The notes under the pieces were generated by a model. The model worked only from the letters and a program-made list of their open reading frames with translations. It was not told where the DNA came from and did no database searches. Below, piece by piece: positions 11,631 through 25,660 of a stretch of 64,000 nucleotides of DNA. The stretch spans positions 67,729,719 through 67,793,718 of the forward strand of contig OY720348.1 in assembly GCA_963082975.1 (NCBI GenBank). The letters run 5' to 3'. Source of the DNA: Labia minor (taxonomy: Eukaryota > Arthropoda > Insecta > Dermaptera > Spongiphoridae). The translations under genes and the position numbers were made by a program. Position 1 is the first letter of the stretch. Each line of letters opens with the position of its first letter.

Positions 11631-12000
11631 GGGATAACAGATGGTCGGGTCTGTGGTGGTGACAGCTCTATGGGTCTTCTGAATCCATGGAGGTATGGAG
11701 TAACCATAACCTTTGTTTTAAGTAGTGGGGGTGGCTCCAAAAAAGTAGGTAGAAATTCTTGTCGGCTATTTTGTGTCCACCAAAACATTGAATTTTCCAT
11801 ACGTCATAAAAAATACATTTTTGTTTCAAAATTTCTCGTATGTTTGAACGTTTTTCTTAATTATTTCTTCTTTATTTTCTTTATTTCTTTAAAATTATTT
11901 GAATGGCGATTCGGTGAATCAGGTATTAATATTACCAGCCAAACCCAATAATAAGTAATCATTTTTTTTTATTGATCGAGCGGTGGCTAAGTGAACCAGG
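11631..12000 (-). promoter_or_regulatory. Upstream block of zinc-finger gene 5 (array right edge)
   Basis: Same conserved block as in the other units. It ends at GTGAACCAGG, after which array similarity stops at once and BEL/Pao sequence begins, so this is an array breakpoint. Confidence 0.6.
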
Positions 12001-12017
12001 TCTATACATAATAGTAA

Positions 12018-13115
12018 TAATGGCTGATTTGGAAGCTCAAATGAAACTAATCAATATTGAAATCAAAAAATTGAATCGGGTAGCAAAAATTAAACAAAAG
12101 TTGTTCACGGAATTGACCAATGTAAATAGTAGCTGATACTAAAGATTTAATTCTGAAACTTGAGCTGTTGCAGAATAATATTTTTGAAAAGAGCATGGAC
12201 GATCAGTGCGAAAACATATTGGAAGACAGATCGTCTCATCCTCTATCTCAGTGATTCCCAAAGTGTCCCAAATTAGGACACCGCAAAATATTCAATTAAA
12301 TTTTCTAATATTTGAAATTTTGCACCAACAATCTTGTAAGCTTTTTAATTTTTCGCTGTTAAATGGGTAATCACTTTCAAAAAAGGAATGTTTTCCATTT
12401 TTCAAGAAAGTAAAAAATTTATATAAAAAACTGTGATATTAAGGGAGCCTCGGAAAAAATCCGATTATTTCGAGAGCCGCGAACCAGATATGATTGGAAA
12501 CCTCTGCTCTATCTTAACAAATGTATTTTGAATGGCCCACAGAAGCAAACGATAAAGCAGAAGAAATTGGAATTGGATCGCAGTGCAAATAATATAAATT
12601 TGCCAAAGATTCAATACATGTAATATGTGGATTATATTTGCCGTTTGTAAACCAGTTCGACGCGGCAATAGGATCCAACCCCAGTTTGAGTGCAGCACAC
12701 AAGCAGCAATATTTAAATGGTTACTTGAGACCTAAGGCTGTGGACATTCGTCATCATCCGTCGATCGACGAAAATTACATCCCGGCGAAAGACATACTGC
12801 ATAAATATCGGTATTTGGTTTTCGACCTTATTGAGAAGATGTTCAACCTGCAGAAAGTTGAAACTCCCTCATGTGAAATTTATAATAAATTAATCTCACT
12901 AATGGGAGAAATTGTTGCACAGTTGACCTCTTTAAATATAGATATAATAGATATATATATATATATATATTAAATATAGATATAATAGACTTCAATCCTT
13001 ATCTAATTTATGCAGTTATGTCTAAATTGGATCCAGATGCAAGGTCGAGATTCATCTTCCCATTGTGAAGCAAAGAAATCCTGACCTTGGATCGTTTGCT
13101 CGATTTTCTCACTCT
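12018..13115 (+). pseudogene. Degenerate BEL/Pao-type gag remnant
   Basis: The plus strand reads in pieces: a coiled-coil start (MADLEAQMKLINIEIKKLN) with an early stop; then, after the MITE at 12249-12506, a stretch with NLPKIQ, then FVNQFDAAIGSNPSLS, and FNPYLIYAVMSKLDPDAR followed by LDRLLDFL near 13090-13110. This order fits the gag of insect Pao/BEL elements (DUF1759-like). Frames are broken by stops, a frameshift and a TA-repeat expansion near 12945-12970. No LTRs, protease or RT are visible. The assignment rests on motif memory, not on a search. Confidence 0.6.
12249..12506. mobile_element. hAT MITE inside the BEL/Pao gag
   Basis: The element starts CAGTGATTCCCAA and ends with the inverse of CAGAGGTTTCCAA, giving terminal inverted repeats with three mismatches over 13 bases. 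It is flanked by a perfect 8-bp direct repeat CTCTATCT (12241-12248 and 12507-12514), the duplication length of hAT elements. It has no coding capacity. Confidence 0.8.
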
Positions 13116-13235
13116 CAGGGGTCGGCAACCAGGTGCCCGCGAAGCTATTTTCAAGTGCCCGCATTCAAAATTACTAAGTACTAAATTATTACTAAAAAAA
13201 AAAAGACTTTTTTTAAAGTTTTTTCAATATGGTTC
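13116..13235. mobile_element. hAT terminal fragment
   Basis: It starts CAGGGGTCGGCAACC, a common hAT end, right where the gag similarity stops. No opposite end was found, so only a fragment is claimed and its right limit is approximate. Confidence 0.45.
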
Positions 13236-13520
13236 TAAAAAAACAATACCTCCCTTACTATCGTCGGTTGGTAAAAAGGTGAAATGATTTTGCTGTCAGG
13301 CTTATAAACATTTTTTATACGTTTTGAAGGTTCCTGAATCATTTTCACTAAGGTTGAAAAAAATGTCTGTCTGTGTGTGTGTGTGTGTGTGTATGTAGAC
13401 AAGATTACGCAAAAACGGTTTGAGCTAGAACTAGCTAGAACTAGAATCATAAAATTTGGTACATGGGCATTATTCAAGAAGTTTTCTATCAACTTTTGAG
13501 AAATGTAGCTCAAGTTAGAA
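13236..13520 (-). repeat. Interspersed repeat, copy 1
   Basis: Starts with AATACCTCCCTTACTATCGT, the reverse complement of the start of the copy at 29381. It also shares a TGTCTGTCTG-type tract and an AAATTTGGTAC..G motif with the copies at 14975 and 29381. Includes a (TG)n run at 13370-13391. Function unknown. Confidence 0.6.
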
Positions 13521-13830
13521 ATTAATTTCTAATATTTTATTTTTGAGATTATTCTTTTAAATCTGACATATATATACATAAAAATATTTATATTTACATA
13601 TATATTAATATTGATGTTAAATTTCTATTTTTTTTTTTTTTTTAATTTATAATAAATATATATATATAAGAAAATTTTAATTATCGAATTTATTTTCCAA
13701 AAATTTGATATATAATTTATTATAATGAAAGAAAAATTTAATTATAAATGTCGGCATAGGTTAAAATAATAGAAATTGTGGGATTATTTTGTAATAATAC
13801 ATTTAATAAAATATGTATATTCCTTTAGAT
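13521..13830. other. AT-rich spacer
   Basis: Only AT-rich low-complexity sequence with T and TA runs; I see no gene or element. Confidence 0.7.
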
Positions 13831-14233
13831 CATGCTTGTCTTAAGTGCGGCCCAAACGCAAATTATGAAAATATTTAAATTTGCTCATTTCTAATAAAAA
13901 AAAAATTAATGTTTGCAATATTTTTCATGTTCATTTATAATTTTATAAATAAATCTAATTCAAATAAAAAAATTATAATAAAAAGAAGTTATTTTATTTT
14001 AATAAAACTATATATAAAGTAAAACCTCTATAAGGACATTGTCAAAACACTGTTAAAAACAATGTTTATTGTGAATTAAAATGAATGAATTAACTATTAG
14101 GCGTGTCCTTATAGAGAGATTTTACTGTAGTTAATTTTATTTCCATTTGTTGAAAAAATATTTGTGTGGCCCAGTATTTTTTTTTTTTTTTTTGCAATGT
14201 GGCCCTCGAATGGTAATAGTTTAGACACCCATG
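13831..14233. mobile_element. hAT MITE of about 400 bp
   Basis: Left end CATGCTTGTCTTAAG and the inverse of the right end, CATGGGTGTCTAAAC, form imperfect terminal inverted repeats. Flanks CTTTAGAT (13823-13830) and TTTTAGAT (14234-14241) match at 7 of 8 bases and fit the hAT target pattern (T at 2, A at 7). The interior is AT-rich and non-coding. Confidence 0.7.
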
Positions 14234-14341
14234 TTTTAGATATTTGCATGTTTAATTCTTCCTTTATTAATAATTTATATAGTATTCATATAAAAAATAT
14301 AAATTAAGATTTCCTCGTAAAGATTCCGCATAAATATACCA

Positions 14342-14560
14342 GCGTTTCCCAAACTTTAGCCCGGAAGGAGATTCTAAAATTTTTCGCGACCCATTTTATG
14401 AAAACCAAAACATTTATTTACAAAAATTTTATTATTTATTAAAAGTCAAGTTATTTTTTTCTTTATTTTATAGATAAAAAAAAATACAAAATATATATCA
14501 AAAATAAAAATAATTAAAACCAGTTGAATTTATGTGGTAGCTCCCATATGACTATTCAAT
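14342..14560. mobile_element. Possible hAT terminal fragment
   Basis: CAGCGTTTCCCAAACTTTAG at 14342 looks like a hAT (Charlie-like) end, followed by TTCGCGACCC, common inside such ends. The other end is not seen and the right limit is a guess. Confidence 0.35.
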
Positions 14561-14974
14561 CGATGTATACAGTAGTTTTAATTATATTTGTATTCATCGC
14601 GCGACTATCATCTTTCAAAATATATTTTAAAAAAATGTTTTAGGCATAGTAAAAAAATTTATAATTAAAAAAAAAATTTTGAATTTGACTAAAATGTGTA
14701 TTACAATGGACTTTGAGATACATTAATAATTATGGTATAAAAATAATTGAAAAAGAAAAAGAAAAGAGTGAGCATGTAAGCTAGAGAGGATTGAGGGGGG
14801 GGGGGAAGTTAAAATTCTCTATAAATTATCTCATATAAAATTCTTTTTTAATATTTATTTATTCATTCATTTAGGAATAGATTTAAGCGAAATGTTGCCA
14901 GGGGTCATTAGTGGCCCAACAGCTTAATATAAAATTTGGTTATGATCGGTTTTACAGTTTGGAATTTTGTTCAT

Positions 14975-15180
14975 AAGATTCATGTCACTCACACACACAC
15001 ACATCTACACGCATACGTGAATGAAACAACTTTTGGAATCATAAGTGTATGTAGACAAGATTACACAAGATTACGCAAATTTGGTACACGGGTATTATTC
15101 AAAATTCGTAGTTTTCTATCAACTTTTGAGAAATTTAACTCAACCGGAAGAGGGTCATTACCTACATTTTCATTTTTTTT
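14975..15180. repeat. Interspersed repeat, copy 2
   Basis: Shares GTATGTAGACAAGATTAC, AAATTTGGTACA and TTTTCTATCAACTTTTGAGA with the copy at 13236-13520. Contains an (AC)n run. Partial copy. Confidence 0.55.
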
Positions 15181-16544
15181 TCCTCTAAAATGACCGTAAA
15201 AATAAAGATATATGTTTGATAGTTTTGCACATGATTAAAAATTGTATAAAAATGTTATATATAGAATTTCAGCTTAATTGAATCGCTGTACTAGAATTAA
15301 TTTTTAACATTGCAAATCACGCGTCAGCACGTGACATGGTGCCATCAACAAAGAGCCAAACATATGCAATACAATTTTTAATTTATAAAATTTAATTTAA
15401 ATATATTATGTTATTTAATCCAATTCAAATTGCGAGATAGTCGAGTGAAGACACTCTAGCTTTTATTTTTAAAACGTCTTTAAAAATTTATTCTCTAAAT
15501 TTTTTAACATATGGATAATAAATATTATCAGTTTTATTTTGAATGACGTTAAATGATAAATTTCACCTAGTTAATTTGTTTAAAATTGTATTATAAAATT
15601 AAATTATATATATATATATATTTAAATAAAATAGGATTTAATGAAAAAAAAGGAAAATTAGGTAATGGAAATAAAAACTAAAACAAAATAAGTTTATTTC
15701 GAAGCTTCTTTTATTTGTCCCTTTTAAATAACAAGATTTATTTATGTACAGAAGCTGATGTTAAGTGTACTGTTTTTTAATCGTTTATTGGTGGAATGAA
15801 TTAAAAAAAAATCAAAACCGTCTTTCTGCTTCAATTCAAAAATGTAATTTTATTATTCAATCACAATTCCGGAACAGTTTTTATAAGCGAGGCAAATTGG
15901 TTAACAATAAATTAGCCAAAACATAGGTCTAAATTATTCAAACAAGTATTATGAAAAATCGTTTTTTATTCTTAATCTATTGAAAAAAAAACATCGTTTT
16001 AATCATTTATTTCGTTTACACAACTAACTAGCAAATTAAATTAAAAGTTATTGAAAAATATCGGTTTTATTTTAAGAATCGTATAGAAAAAAATCAAATC
16101 AGTAACAGATAGATAAAAAATTAAGAAAAAAAACTATTTAAATCAGTGTTAAATCGAATGAAAAAATATGTATATATATATATATATTGTATTCATGAAT
16201 ATATTATATATATATAGATATAATTTATAGAACTTGTAACAATAAAAAATCTCAATTAAGTACTGTACCTATGTACAGATTAAAAATCACGATAAAGATA
16301 GAAAATTAGTTTCTATCAAAATTATTTGAAAATTATTAATGATACGAATGTAAAAAAAAATTCCGGAATTGAAATTTTGACGATCTGCTTTCCTTCGAAA
16401 TTCTTTTCGGTGGAAAGAATGCTTATGAAGCCTTTTAGAAAGAGGGAGTATACAGCTCATGTTATAATGATAGCGTTGAATCAATAGAGGAAACTCCCTG
16501 AGCTGTGAGGAGTCCGTAAGCTCTGCACTATAAACCACATCTAG
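15181..16544. other. AT-rich region downstream of eEF1A
   Basis: The part next to the eEF1A stop should hold its 3' UTR; on the minus strand AATAAA occurs at 16066-16071 and again further down. A TA repeat lies near 16170-16220. Nothing else is recognisable. Confidence 0.5.
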
Positions 16545-19720
<3,176 letters not shown>

Positions 19721-20250
19721 AGCAATGCGTCCTTGCGATTGCCCATTTGTATCCACCCATAAGAAACTTATTGTCTACCTTTTGTATGGAAAATTAAAAT
19801 AAAAATTCTGCAAAATTTCAAGTTAATTATTTAAAATTAATAGATGATTTTGAAGAATAAAAAATTTAGAAATGAATAATATGAATAACTCTTTTTTAAT
19901 TTTAAAATTTAATATAAGAATTATTTTTATAAATATTAATAAATGGGGGGGAGAATAGCCGTTTTCCCAATGGAATAGCCGTTACGTCAGCAAACGGAAG
20001 TTAGAGGATGGGTAAATTTTACGCTTCCATGATGGAATCGCTTTCATTTTCAATCAAAAGCTGTATAAATTTATTTTGAATTAAATCTTAATTTAAATTT
20101 ATAAGAATAATACAAACAAAATAAGATATTTAAATTAATAACGTGATTTTTAATATTATATTTTTAAAGTTTCTTTAAGGTTTATTTTTTCTTATTTTGA
20201 CTTATCCACGTGGTAAAATTCAATAACTAAATTTTGACATTTAATTCAAA
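19721..20250. promoter_or_regulatory. Shared region between eEF1A and S14m start sites
   Basis: About 500 bp separate the two divergent genes. It holds a G run, a TTACGTCA (CRE-like) site near 19982 and a CCACGTGG E-box near 20207. A bidirectional promoter is plausible but unproven. Confidence 0.4.
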
Positions 20251-20731
20251 ATGCAATTTGTCAACAATTTTAATAGCAAATTAATAAATTCAATTTCTAG
20301 TTGCATAATTCCTAATGGGGTAATAAAGCAATTTATTTAATTTATATTATATTATTATTTTTTATACCAATTTATTCTACAATAAATTTGGAATGTTTTA
20401 GATTAATTCTTTCCGTGAAATGCATCATTTTGTTGATTGGAAAATGCTTAGAGATGTAAAAAGACGAAGAATGTTTAAAGAATATTCCATAGATAAAATT
20501 CGACTTAAGGCAATCCGAAAAAATCAAATTCTTCCTAAAGAAATAATTGAATTAGCCGATCAAGAAGTGGCAGCATTTCCTAGAGATGCAAGTATATCCA
20601 GGCTTGTAAATAGATGTGTTTTAACTTCTAGACCACGTGGAACTGTTCTAGATTGGAGAATGAGTAGAATTATGTTTCGACATCTTGCAGATTATAATAA
20701 ATTATCTGGTGTTCAAAAAGCTTTATGGTAG
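20251..20731 (+). CDS. mRpS14: Mitochondrial ribosomal protein S14 (uS14m, 132 aa)
   Basis: Exon 1 is 20251-20319 and exon 2 is 20402-20731, joined in phase 0; the product is 132 aa. This is a protein of the small mitoribosomal subunit. Recognisable parts are HFVDWKMLRDVKRR, the conserved core RCVLTSRPRG and the end SRIMFRHLADYNKLSG; the first 20-odd residues look like a mitochondrial leader. The start in exon 1 is preferred over the internal ATG at 20420 because the splice is clean and adds the expected leader. AATAAA at 20828-20833 is a likely poly(A) signal. Confidence 0.93.
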
Positions 20732-21069
20732 TCAAAAGTTGATTTCATATTTATGATATTATCATAAAATATTTATTTGAAAATCAGTCTAAATAGTTAA
20801 TTACTAACTCTTATTTTGTTGTATTCAAATAAAACAAGTCATAATTATAATCTAAGGCAAATATATTATTAAAATATTTTGAAAAAATCTTTTCTTTACT
20901 TCATTTCTTATCTTTATTTGTTTAACCATAACCTATATTTTAAAATTAATAGTTGTAATTTGTTAAAATATAATAATATTTGTGAAATTTTAAATAAATA
21001 ATTTATACATTTAGATATATTCTCAATATATTCTTATACTTTTAAGAGTAAATTATCTTCATTTATATA
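20732..21069. other. 3' flank of S14m
   Basis: Holds the S14m 3' UTR with AATAAA at 20828-20833, then AT-rich sequence with nothing recognisable. Confidence 0.6.
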
Positions 21070-21071
21070 TA

Positions 21072-21378
21072 CACTGCATGGCACAAAAACGTAACACTCA
21101 GATTTCTTTAAAAATAATAAAATAATGCATTGTAATTGAATAAACTGAAGCCGAGATGATTATAATAAATAATAATAATTCAAATATAATAAATTATTAT
21201 AATTATTTTATTTTAATTGTAGTTTTTTCAATAAAATGTTTTAAATTGATATAACACTTATTAAGAAATGTTATAAATATATCAAATTAAAAGTTTATTC
21301 AATTTCAATGCATTAAAATTATATTTTATTAATAGTTTTAAAGAAATGTGAGTGCTACATTTATTCTTTGCCGGCAGT
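21072..21378. mobile_element. Tc1/mariner-like MITE
   Basis: The left end ACACTGCATGGCACAAAAAC and the inverse of the right end (ACTGCCGGCAAAGAATAAAT) are similar. Both are followed by GTA..CACTCA.ATTTCTTTAAAA, giving inverted repeats of about 45 bp with mismatches. TA lies at the left edge. The interior is AT-rich without transposase. Limits are accurate to a few bases. Confidence 0.65.
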
Positions 21379-21379
21379 A

Positions 21380-21990
21380 TGTCAAATGTTTATTTAGATG
21401 CCTTAATTTTTCCCAGTTTCTTTTAAATAGTTTTACGCACTTCATTATTGGAAAGAAATCCTGGTTTGTCTAGAATGATTCGGACATTAAAAGTTTTATA
21501 AATTTTTTTGTAAAATTTGAACACTGTTTAGATTTATTTATCCTTTGGTAGATCATTGCTTTTTTTTAAAATAGATTTTTCATAATCAATGAAAGGGCAA
21601 TATAATTTCATTTGCTACTCTTTTGATCTTTCTATAATTTGTTTAATAGAATTGAGATCATCACAAGTAAAATATTCACTTCTAAATCGTCTTGTACAGT
21701 TGACTGGTTAAACATTATTTTATCCATTCTATTAAAAATATTTTTCCAATATTTAGTGATGTTAATGGACTATAATTATTAATATCCTTAGAGTCTCTTT
21801 TTTTTTAAATAAATTCATAATGTGAAATATTTGCCATTGGGTCGGTATTATTTGACTTTTCAAGATGTTATTGAATAGTAATGTAAGAGGTTTTATAATT
21901 ACATTTATAAAATATTTTAAAGTTTCATTTTTTATACCATCAATCCCTTGTATTTTATCTGATTTGAATTTTTTATTATATTTTCAACTT
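21380..21990 (-). pseudogene. LINE reverse transcriptase fragment (palm region)
   Basis: Read on the minus strand, decayed protein pieces follow RT order: GIDGIKNETLKYF, then PLTLLFNNILKS..IPTQW, DINNYSPL, LNSIKQIIERSKE, FIDYEKS, and IYKTFNVRIILD. Frameshifts and stops are many. It fits the RTE-like family whose other parts lie at 22389 and 54144; this fragment covers the RT section missing from the 54144 copy. Confidence 0.6.
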
Positions 21991-22300
21991 CAAATAATAA
22001 AAATTAATATACCTTTATTTACTATATATATATATCAAATATGTCAAGAAAAACAGAAATTATTTAGCATATACCCTTTCTCAGCTCATAAAACCTGTAA
22101 TACAATGAAAATTTTACTTGAATTTCTAAATAATCATCAAATATTAAATAAAATTAATTTATTTAACTATGTTTAATTGCTTTTCTATTATTATTTTAAA
22201 GAATATAAATAAAGAAATTGAGAAATAATTATTTTTATTTGATTTTAATAAACAATAATATAAACAGAAATTCTCTCCATTACAGCTGTTCCTCTAATGG
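21991..22300. other. AT-rich spacer between LINE pieces
   Basis: No feature recognised; short open frames here are AT-rich noise. Confidence 0.6.
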
Positions 22301-22388
22301 GAGGCTGGACGAAGAAGTGATTTCTCTTTTCCACAAAAATTAAATCATAAAACACCAAACACACTACAGATAGATCAGGGCTAGTAAA

Positions 22389-22604
22389 ATGATGGAATTA
22401 AAATTAAAAACATGGAATGTACGTAGCTTATATAATCCAGGGGCATTCCAAAACTTAGTAATGGAAATTAAAAAATATGATTTAGACATAATTGCCTTAC
22501 AGGAAATGAGGTGGGTGGGAGAAGGGAGGATTGATGCTGGACAGTATATTTTCTTATACGGCGGATCTGACAACTGGCAACGGGCTTTATTATTAGAAAA
22601 TTAG
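22389..22604 (+). pseudogene. LINE endonuclease N-terminal fragment
   Basis: The frame begins MMELKLKTWNVRSLYNPGAF and continues with DLDIIALQEMRW, the first strands of an apurinic-type endonuclease with the catalytic glutamate of QEMRW. It stops about 70 residues in, far short of a full endonuclease. The usual leader of such LINEs seems to lie just upstream (about 22290-22388). Confidence 0.7.
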
Positions 22605-22639
22605 TAGCTACTTCAATTAAAAATTATCAAAGGGGATAA

Positions 22640-22975
22640 AAATTAAAATATATAATCTCTCTTCCTACATTATCCACCCACCGCGTTCTTAGTCTCCCAA
22701 GCTGACGTTTCCCAAATATATTGTTGGTAAGTTATTATCCCACTCTTTAAGAAGGGAAATAGAACCAACTGCAATAACTACAGGAATAGTATTAACACAC
22801 AAAGTCTTAACATACAAAATGTAGAAAAAATTAAATACTTAAGTTCTGTAATCACGAAGGATAATAATATTCGAGAAGAATTTAAAGCGAGATTGCAATC
22901 GGGAAACCTCTGTTATCATGCAGTAAAGGGGCTTATCGCGTCAAAATTATTATCATAGGGGAAAAAAATTAGAAA
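22640..22975. pseudogene. Rearranged LINE 3' fragments in both orientations
   Basis: At 22655-22720 there is the LINE 3' end in minus orientation (CCACCGCGTTCTTAGTCT, as at 54290). At 22780-22975 the RT C-terminal part is in plus orientation (VEKIKYLS.VITKD, REEFKARLQS, HAVKGLIASKL). Opposite orientations in 300 bp show internal rearrangement. Confidence 0.65.
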
Positions 22976-22981
22976 AAATTA

Positions 22982-23087
22982 ATGGGCGCAGTCCAAAATT
23001 TGTAAAAAGGGATTTTTTTTTATATATACCCATGTGTTATGACAAAAACATTTCTTGCTTTTGTACCAATTTTGGACTGCACCCCAT
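22982..23087. mobile_element. Small palindromic MITE
   Basis: ATGGGCGCAGTCCAAAATT at the left matches the inverse of the right end (ATGGGGTGCAGTCCAAAATT) with a one-base gap and one substitution. The whole element is about 105 bp with a T-rich middle and would fold into one long hairpin. Confidence 0.65.
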
Positions 23088-24380
23088 ATAATTAAATAAA
23101 TTGAAATCTTTCATGAGGATAAAAATCACGAAATTCTAATATTTACACGTCCCCTTAAAAGATAAAGAATATTTGTTTATAATTAATAATAATTTTTAAA
23201 TTGCAATTATTGATATCGGATATTGTAGCCTTTTTGCTATTTTAATTAAAAAAAAATAAAATAATTTCCTTTTTCAATGCAAATTTATTATACAATGTTT
23301 GTTCGCAAAGTACAAAATTTTCATTTTTTTATAAGAATATATTTTGGTCTACATCCCCAAAACAATTCTGAAACATGATCTTTGCGATAGATTTTAGCTC
23401 TTTCAGTGATTCATTTTTTCTCATTTATGCTAATTAGTTCTCTCTAATTTTGAGAACACAAATGTCATTTGGTTGAAAACGCCTACAGGGGACATGCACC
23501 ATTGAAAAGTACTTGTTAATCAAAACCAGAAATCCACGTGCAAGATTAACTATTTATTTTAACTTTTTCAATGTTTTTCTGATATATCCTATATTTTCTA
23601 ACTACAAATTATATTTTATCTCTTAAATTATTTAGGAAGAATTTAAATATTATTAATTTATAGGGAACATGTATCTTTATTTTATATTTCTCCTGCCCAA
23701 GAATATAATTAATTTATATTTTCTGACAAATTAAATGATAATTTTAAAAATTTATTGCAATGCGAAATAATCCAACGTCTTATTAAATATTCTCATCAAT
23801 TTCACATGGTATAAAATATATATATTATATTTCCCTTCTGATCATTTGTATATTTTGTTAACAGATTTTAGAGGTCCTCATAATTTAAATTTTTTCAAAA
23901 ATCTTTCAAAATTGTATTTAATGAATCATTAGTTTTAACTTAAATAAAAATATATAATTTGAATTATTAAATTATTTTTTAAAGATATTGCAATTTTATA
24001 ATTAACAATACAATCTACCAATTAAATTACAAAAAAATACTAAATATTTCCTTGGATCTAATTTATTTTGCTAAATATCTATTATAGTAATTTTTTAATA
24101 TGAATTAAAAAAAAATTATTAAATTTAAATTGTTCTAAAAAGTGATAATTCAACTAAATTGTAAAAAATATTCAATACTTGTTTCTTAATTATAAATTAA
24201 GACCACCAATCTATAAAATATAAAATTTCTAGTGTGACAACTTATTTAATTATAATAATAAGTGCTGAAAAAAAAACAAAAAACAAACAAAAACAAAGTT
24301 TTATTTAAAATAAAAAAAATTTATTTTTTTTCAAATTAACTTAATAGATTTACAATTTGTAAAAATATCATCATTATTTT
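23088..24380. other. AT-rich intergenic sequence
   Basis: I see no gene or element. The end next to 24380 holds the P1 3' UTR, with AATAAA on the minus strand at 24320-24325. Confidence 0.6.
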
Positions 24381-25367
24381 TTAGTCGAAAAGACCTGAAA
24401 CAAAAAATTAAGAAAAGCATTAGTTAAAAATTTAAATTATTTCATAATTCGACAAAATAGATTTTATCTTACCAAAACCCATATCGTCATCAGATTCCTC
24501 TGATTCTTCCTTCTTTTTAGCCTCTTCTTTCTTTTCTTCCTTTGCTGCACTAGCTCCAGAAGCAGCTGCAGCAGCAGGGGCTAAGGAAGTATTTTCAAAT
24601 GTTAATTTTATTCAATTTTATCAATGTTATTAAGTTTAAATTAAAAATTTACCGGCTCCAGCTGCTGATGGTCCAGCACCTACTCCTGAACCAACATTAG
24701 TAATTAGATCTTTTACATTGACACCTTCAAGAGCCTTTGCAAATAATCCAGGCCAATATGGTTCAACATCTACATTAGCGGCTTTTAAGATGGTCTGAAT
24801 TTTCTCTCCCTGAAAAAAATATATATTGGAATATTCATTAAAAAAATTAAATAGAATATATTATATAGGTATTTAAAATTTAACAATGATATATACACCA
24901 TATATATATATATGTATGTAATGCCTAATATATTTGATAAATTTTAATTTGATGAGCGTATATTAAAAAATGCCAATATATTAATTATAATTATTAAGAT
25001 TAGTATTTACTTATAACAAAAATTATAATTGTTCTTTTCTTAACTAAATATTCATCATCAATCCTGAAAACTTGTTTAATAGCGTTAGTTAGAATCACGT
25101 GGTCATGTTAAGTAAATGATATTTTATTTCTTTGGTAAAATTTGAACATTTCAAATAAATAACTAATAAAATATTTACTTTAATGGGTGGCAAACATGAC
25201 TCGTTAAATTAAAAAATATTTTAATTTAATTTTCAATGCCATGTGACAAAAATTATTTTCACATGAAAATGTCCATATTAGATTAGATTACTTACGGTAA
25301 CAGCAACATCGTCATCAGCCAAAATAAGAGCAGAATATACGCAAGCGATTTCAGCCTTAGAAGACAT
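24381..25367 (-). CDS. RpLP1: 60S acidic ribosomal protein P1 (116 aa)
   Basis: Four coding exons: 25296-25367, 24653-24809, 24473-24580 and 24381-24394; phases close to 116 aa, normal for P1. It is part of the ribosomal stalk, where P1/P2 dimers on P0 recruit and activate elongation factor GTPases. Visible parts: [20 protein letters not shown] start, helical domain with [11 protein letters not shown], Ala/Gly-rich hinge, charged KEE segment and the stalk tail DDDMGFGLFD, the last residues of which lie on a separate 14-nt coding exon. It is divergent from the MBD-R2-like gene. No defects are seen. Confidence 0.97.
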
Positions 25368-25660
25368 CTTTAAGTGTTTTTAATTAAATTTAAGTGTTTA
25401 TTGCAAGTTGTCGATAGACCTTAGCTCAAAAGAGAACAAGCAAACGATTTTGTTGAAGACCTTTTGCAAAAGAAAGCGTGGATGTAATTTCAAGCCTATA
25501 TTCTCATATAGAGGGCGCATCTTTCGAAAACAACGTTGCCATATTTATTCCTACGCCGTTTGGATTGCTTTTTCATGAGTAACTATCATGAGTAATTCTG
25601 GTTAACCAATCAGCAGAGGGATGTCACGTGGCTTGTGTTTGGTAAATAATTATTCTCCAG
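25368..25660 (-). promoter_or_regulatory. RpLP1 5' UTR and promoter candidates
   Basis: On the minus strand CTCTTTT at 25428-25434 is a likely TOP-type transcription start. Further out are a CCAAT box (ACCAATCAG near 25604) and an E-box CACGTG near 25625. Assignment is by motif and position only. Confidence 0.45.

Larger units (their letters stand above)
1..12000 (-). repeat. Tandem array of duplicated C2H2 zinc-finger gene units
   Basis: Five complete genes lie head-to-tail on the minus strand, about 2.0-2.7 kb apart. Each unit has the same parts in gene order: an upstream block of about 350 bp, a 46-nt coding exon, a short intron, a long finger exon, and an AT-rich 3' region with decayed finger sequence. 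Positions 1-360 are the upstream block of a further copy whose coding part lies left of the window, so the array continues outside. The right end breaks at about 12000, directly after an upstream block, where BEL/Pao gag sequence begins. High similarity between units and shared finger modules indicate recent duplication and exchange. Confidence 0.93.

Noticed and set aside
12465..12702. Minus-strand open frames over the gag region
   Set aside because: Opposite the gag remnant and crossing the MITE edge; no family match.
21865..22176. 103-aa hydrophobic plus-strand frame
   Set aside because: AT-rich Phe/Ile composition and overlap with the minus-strand RT fragment; no conserved feature.
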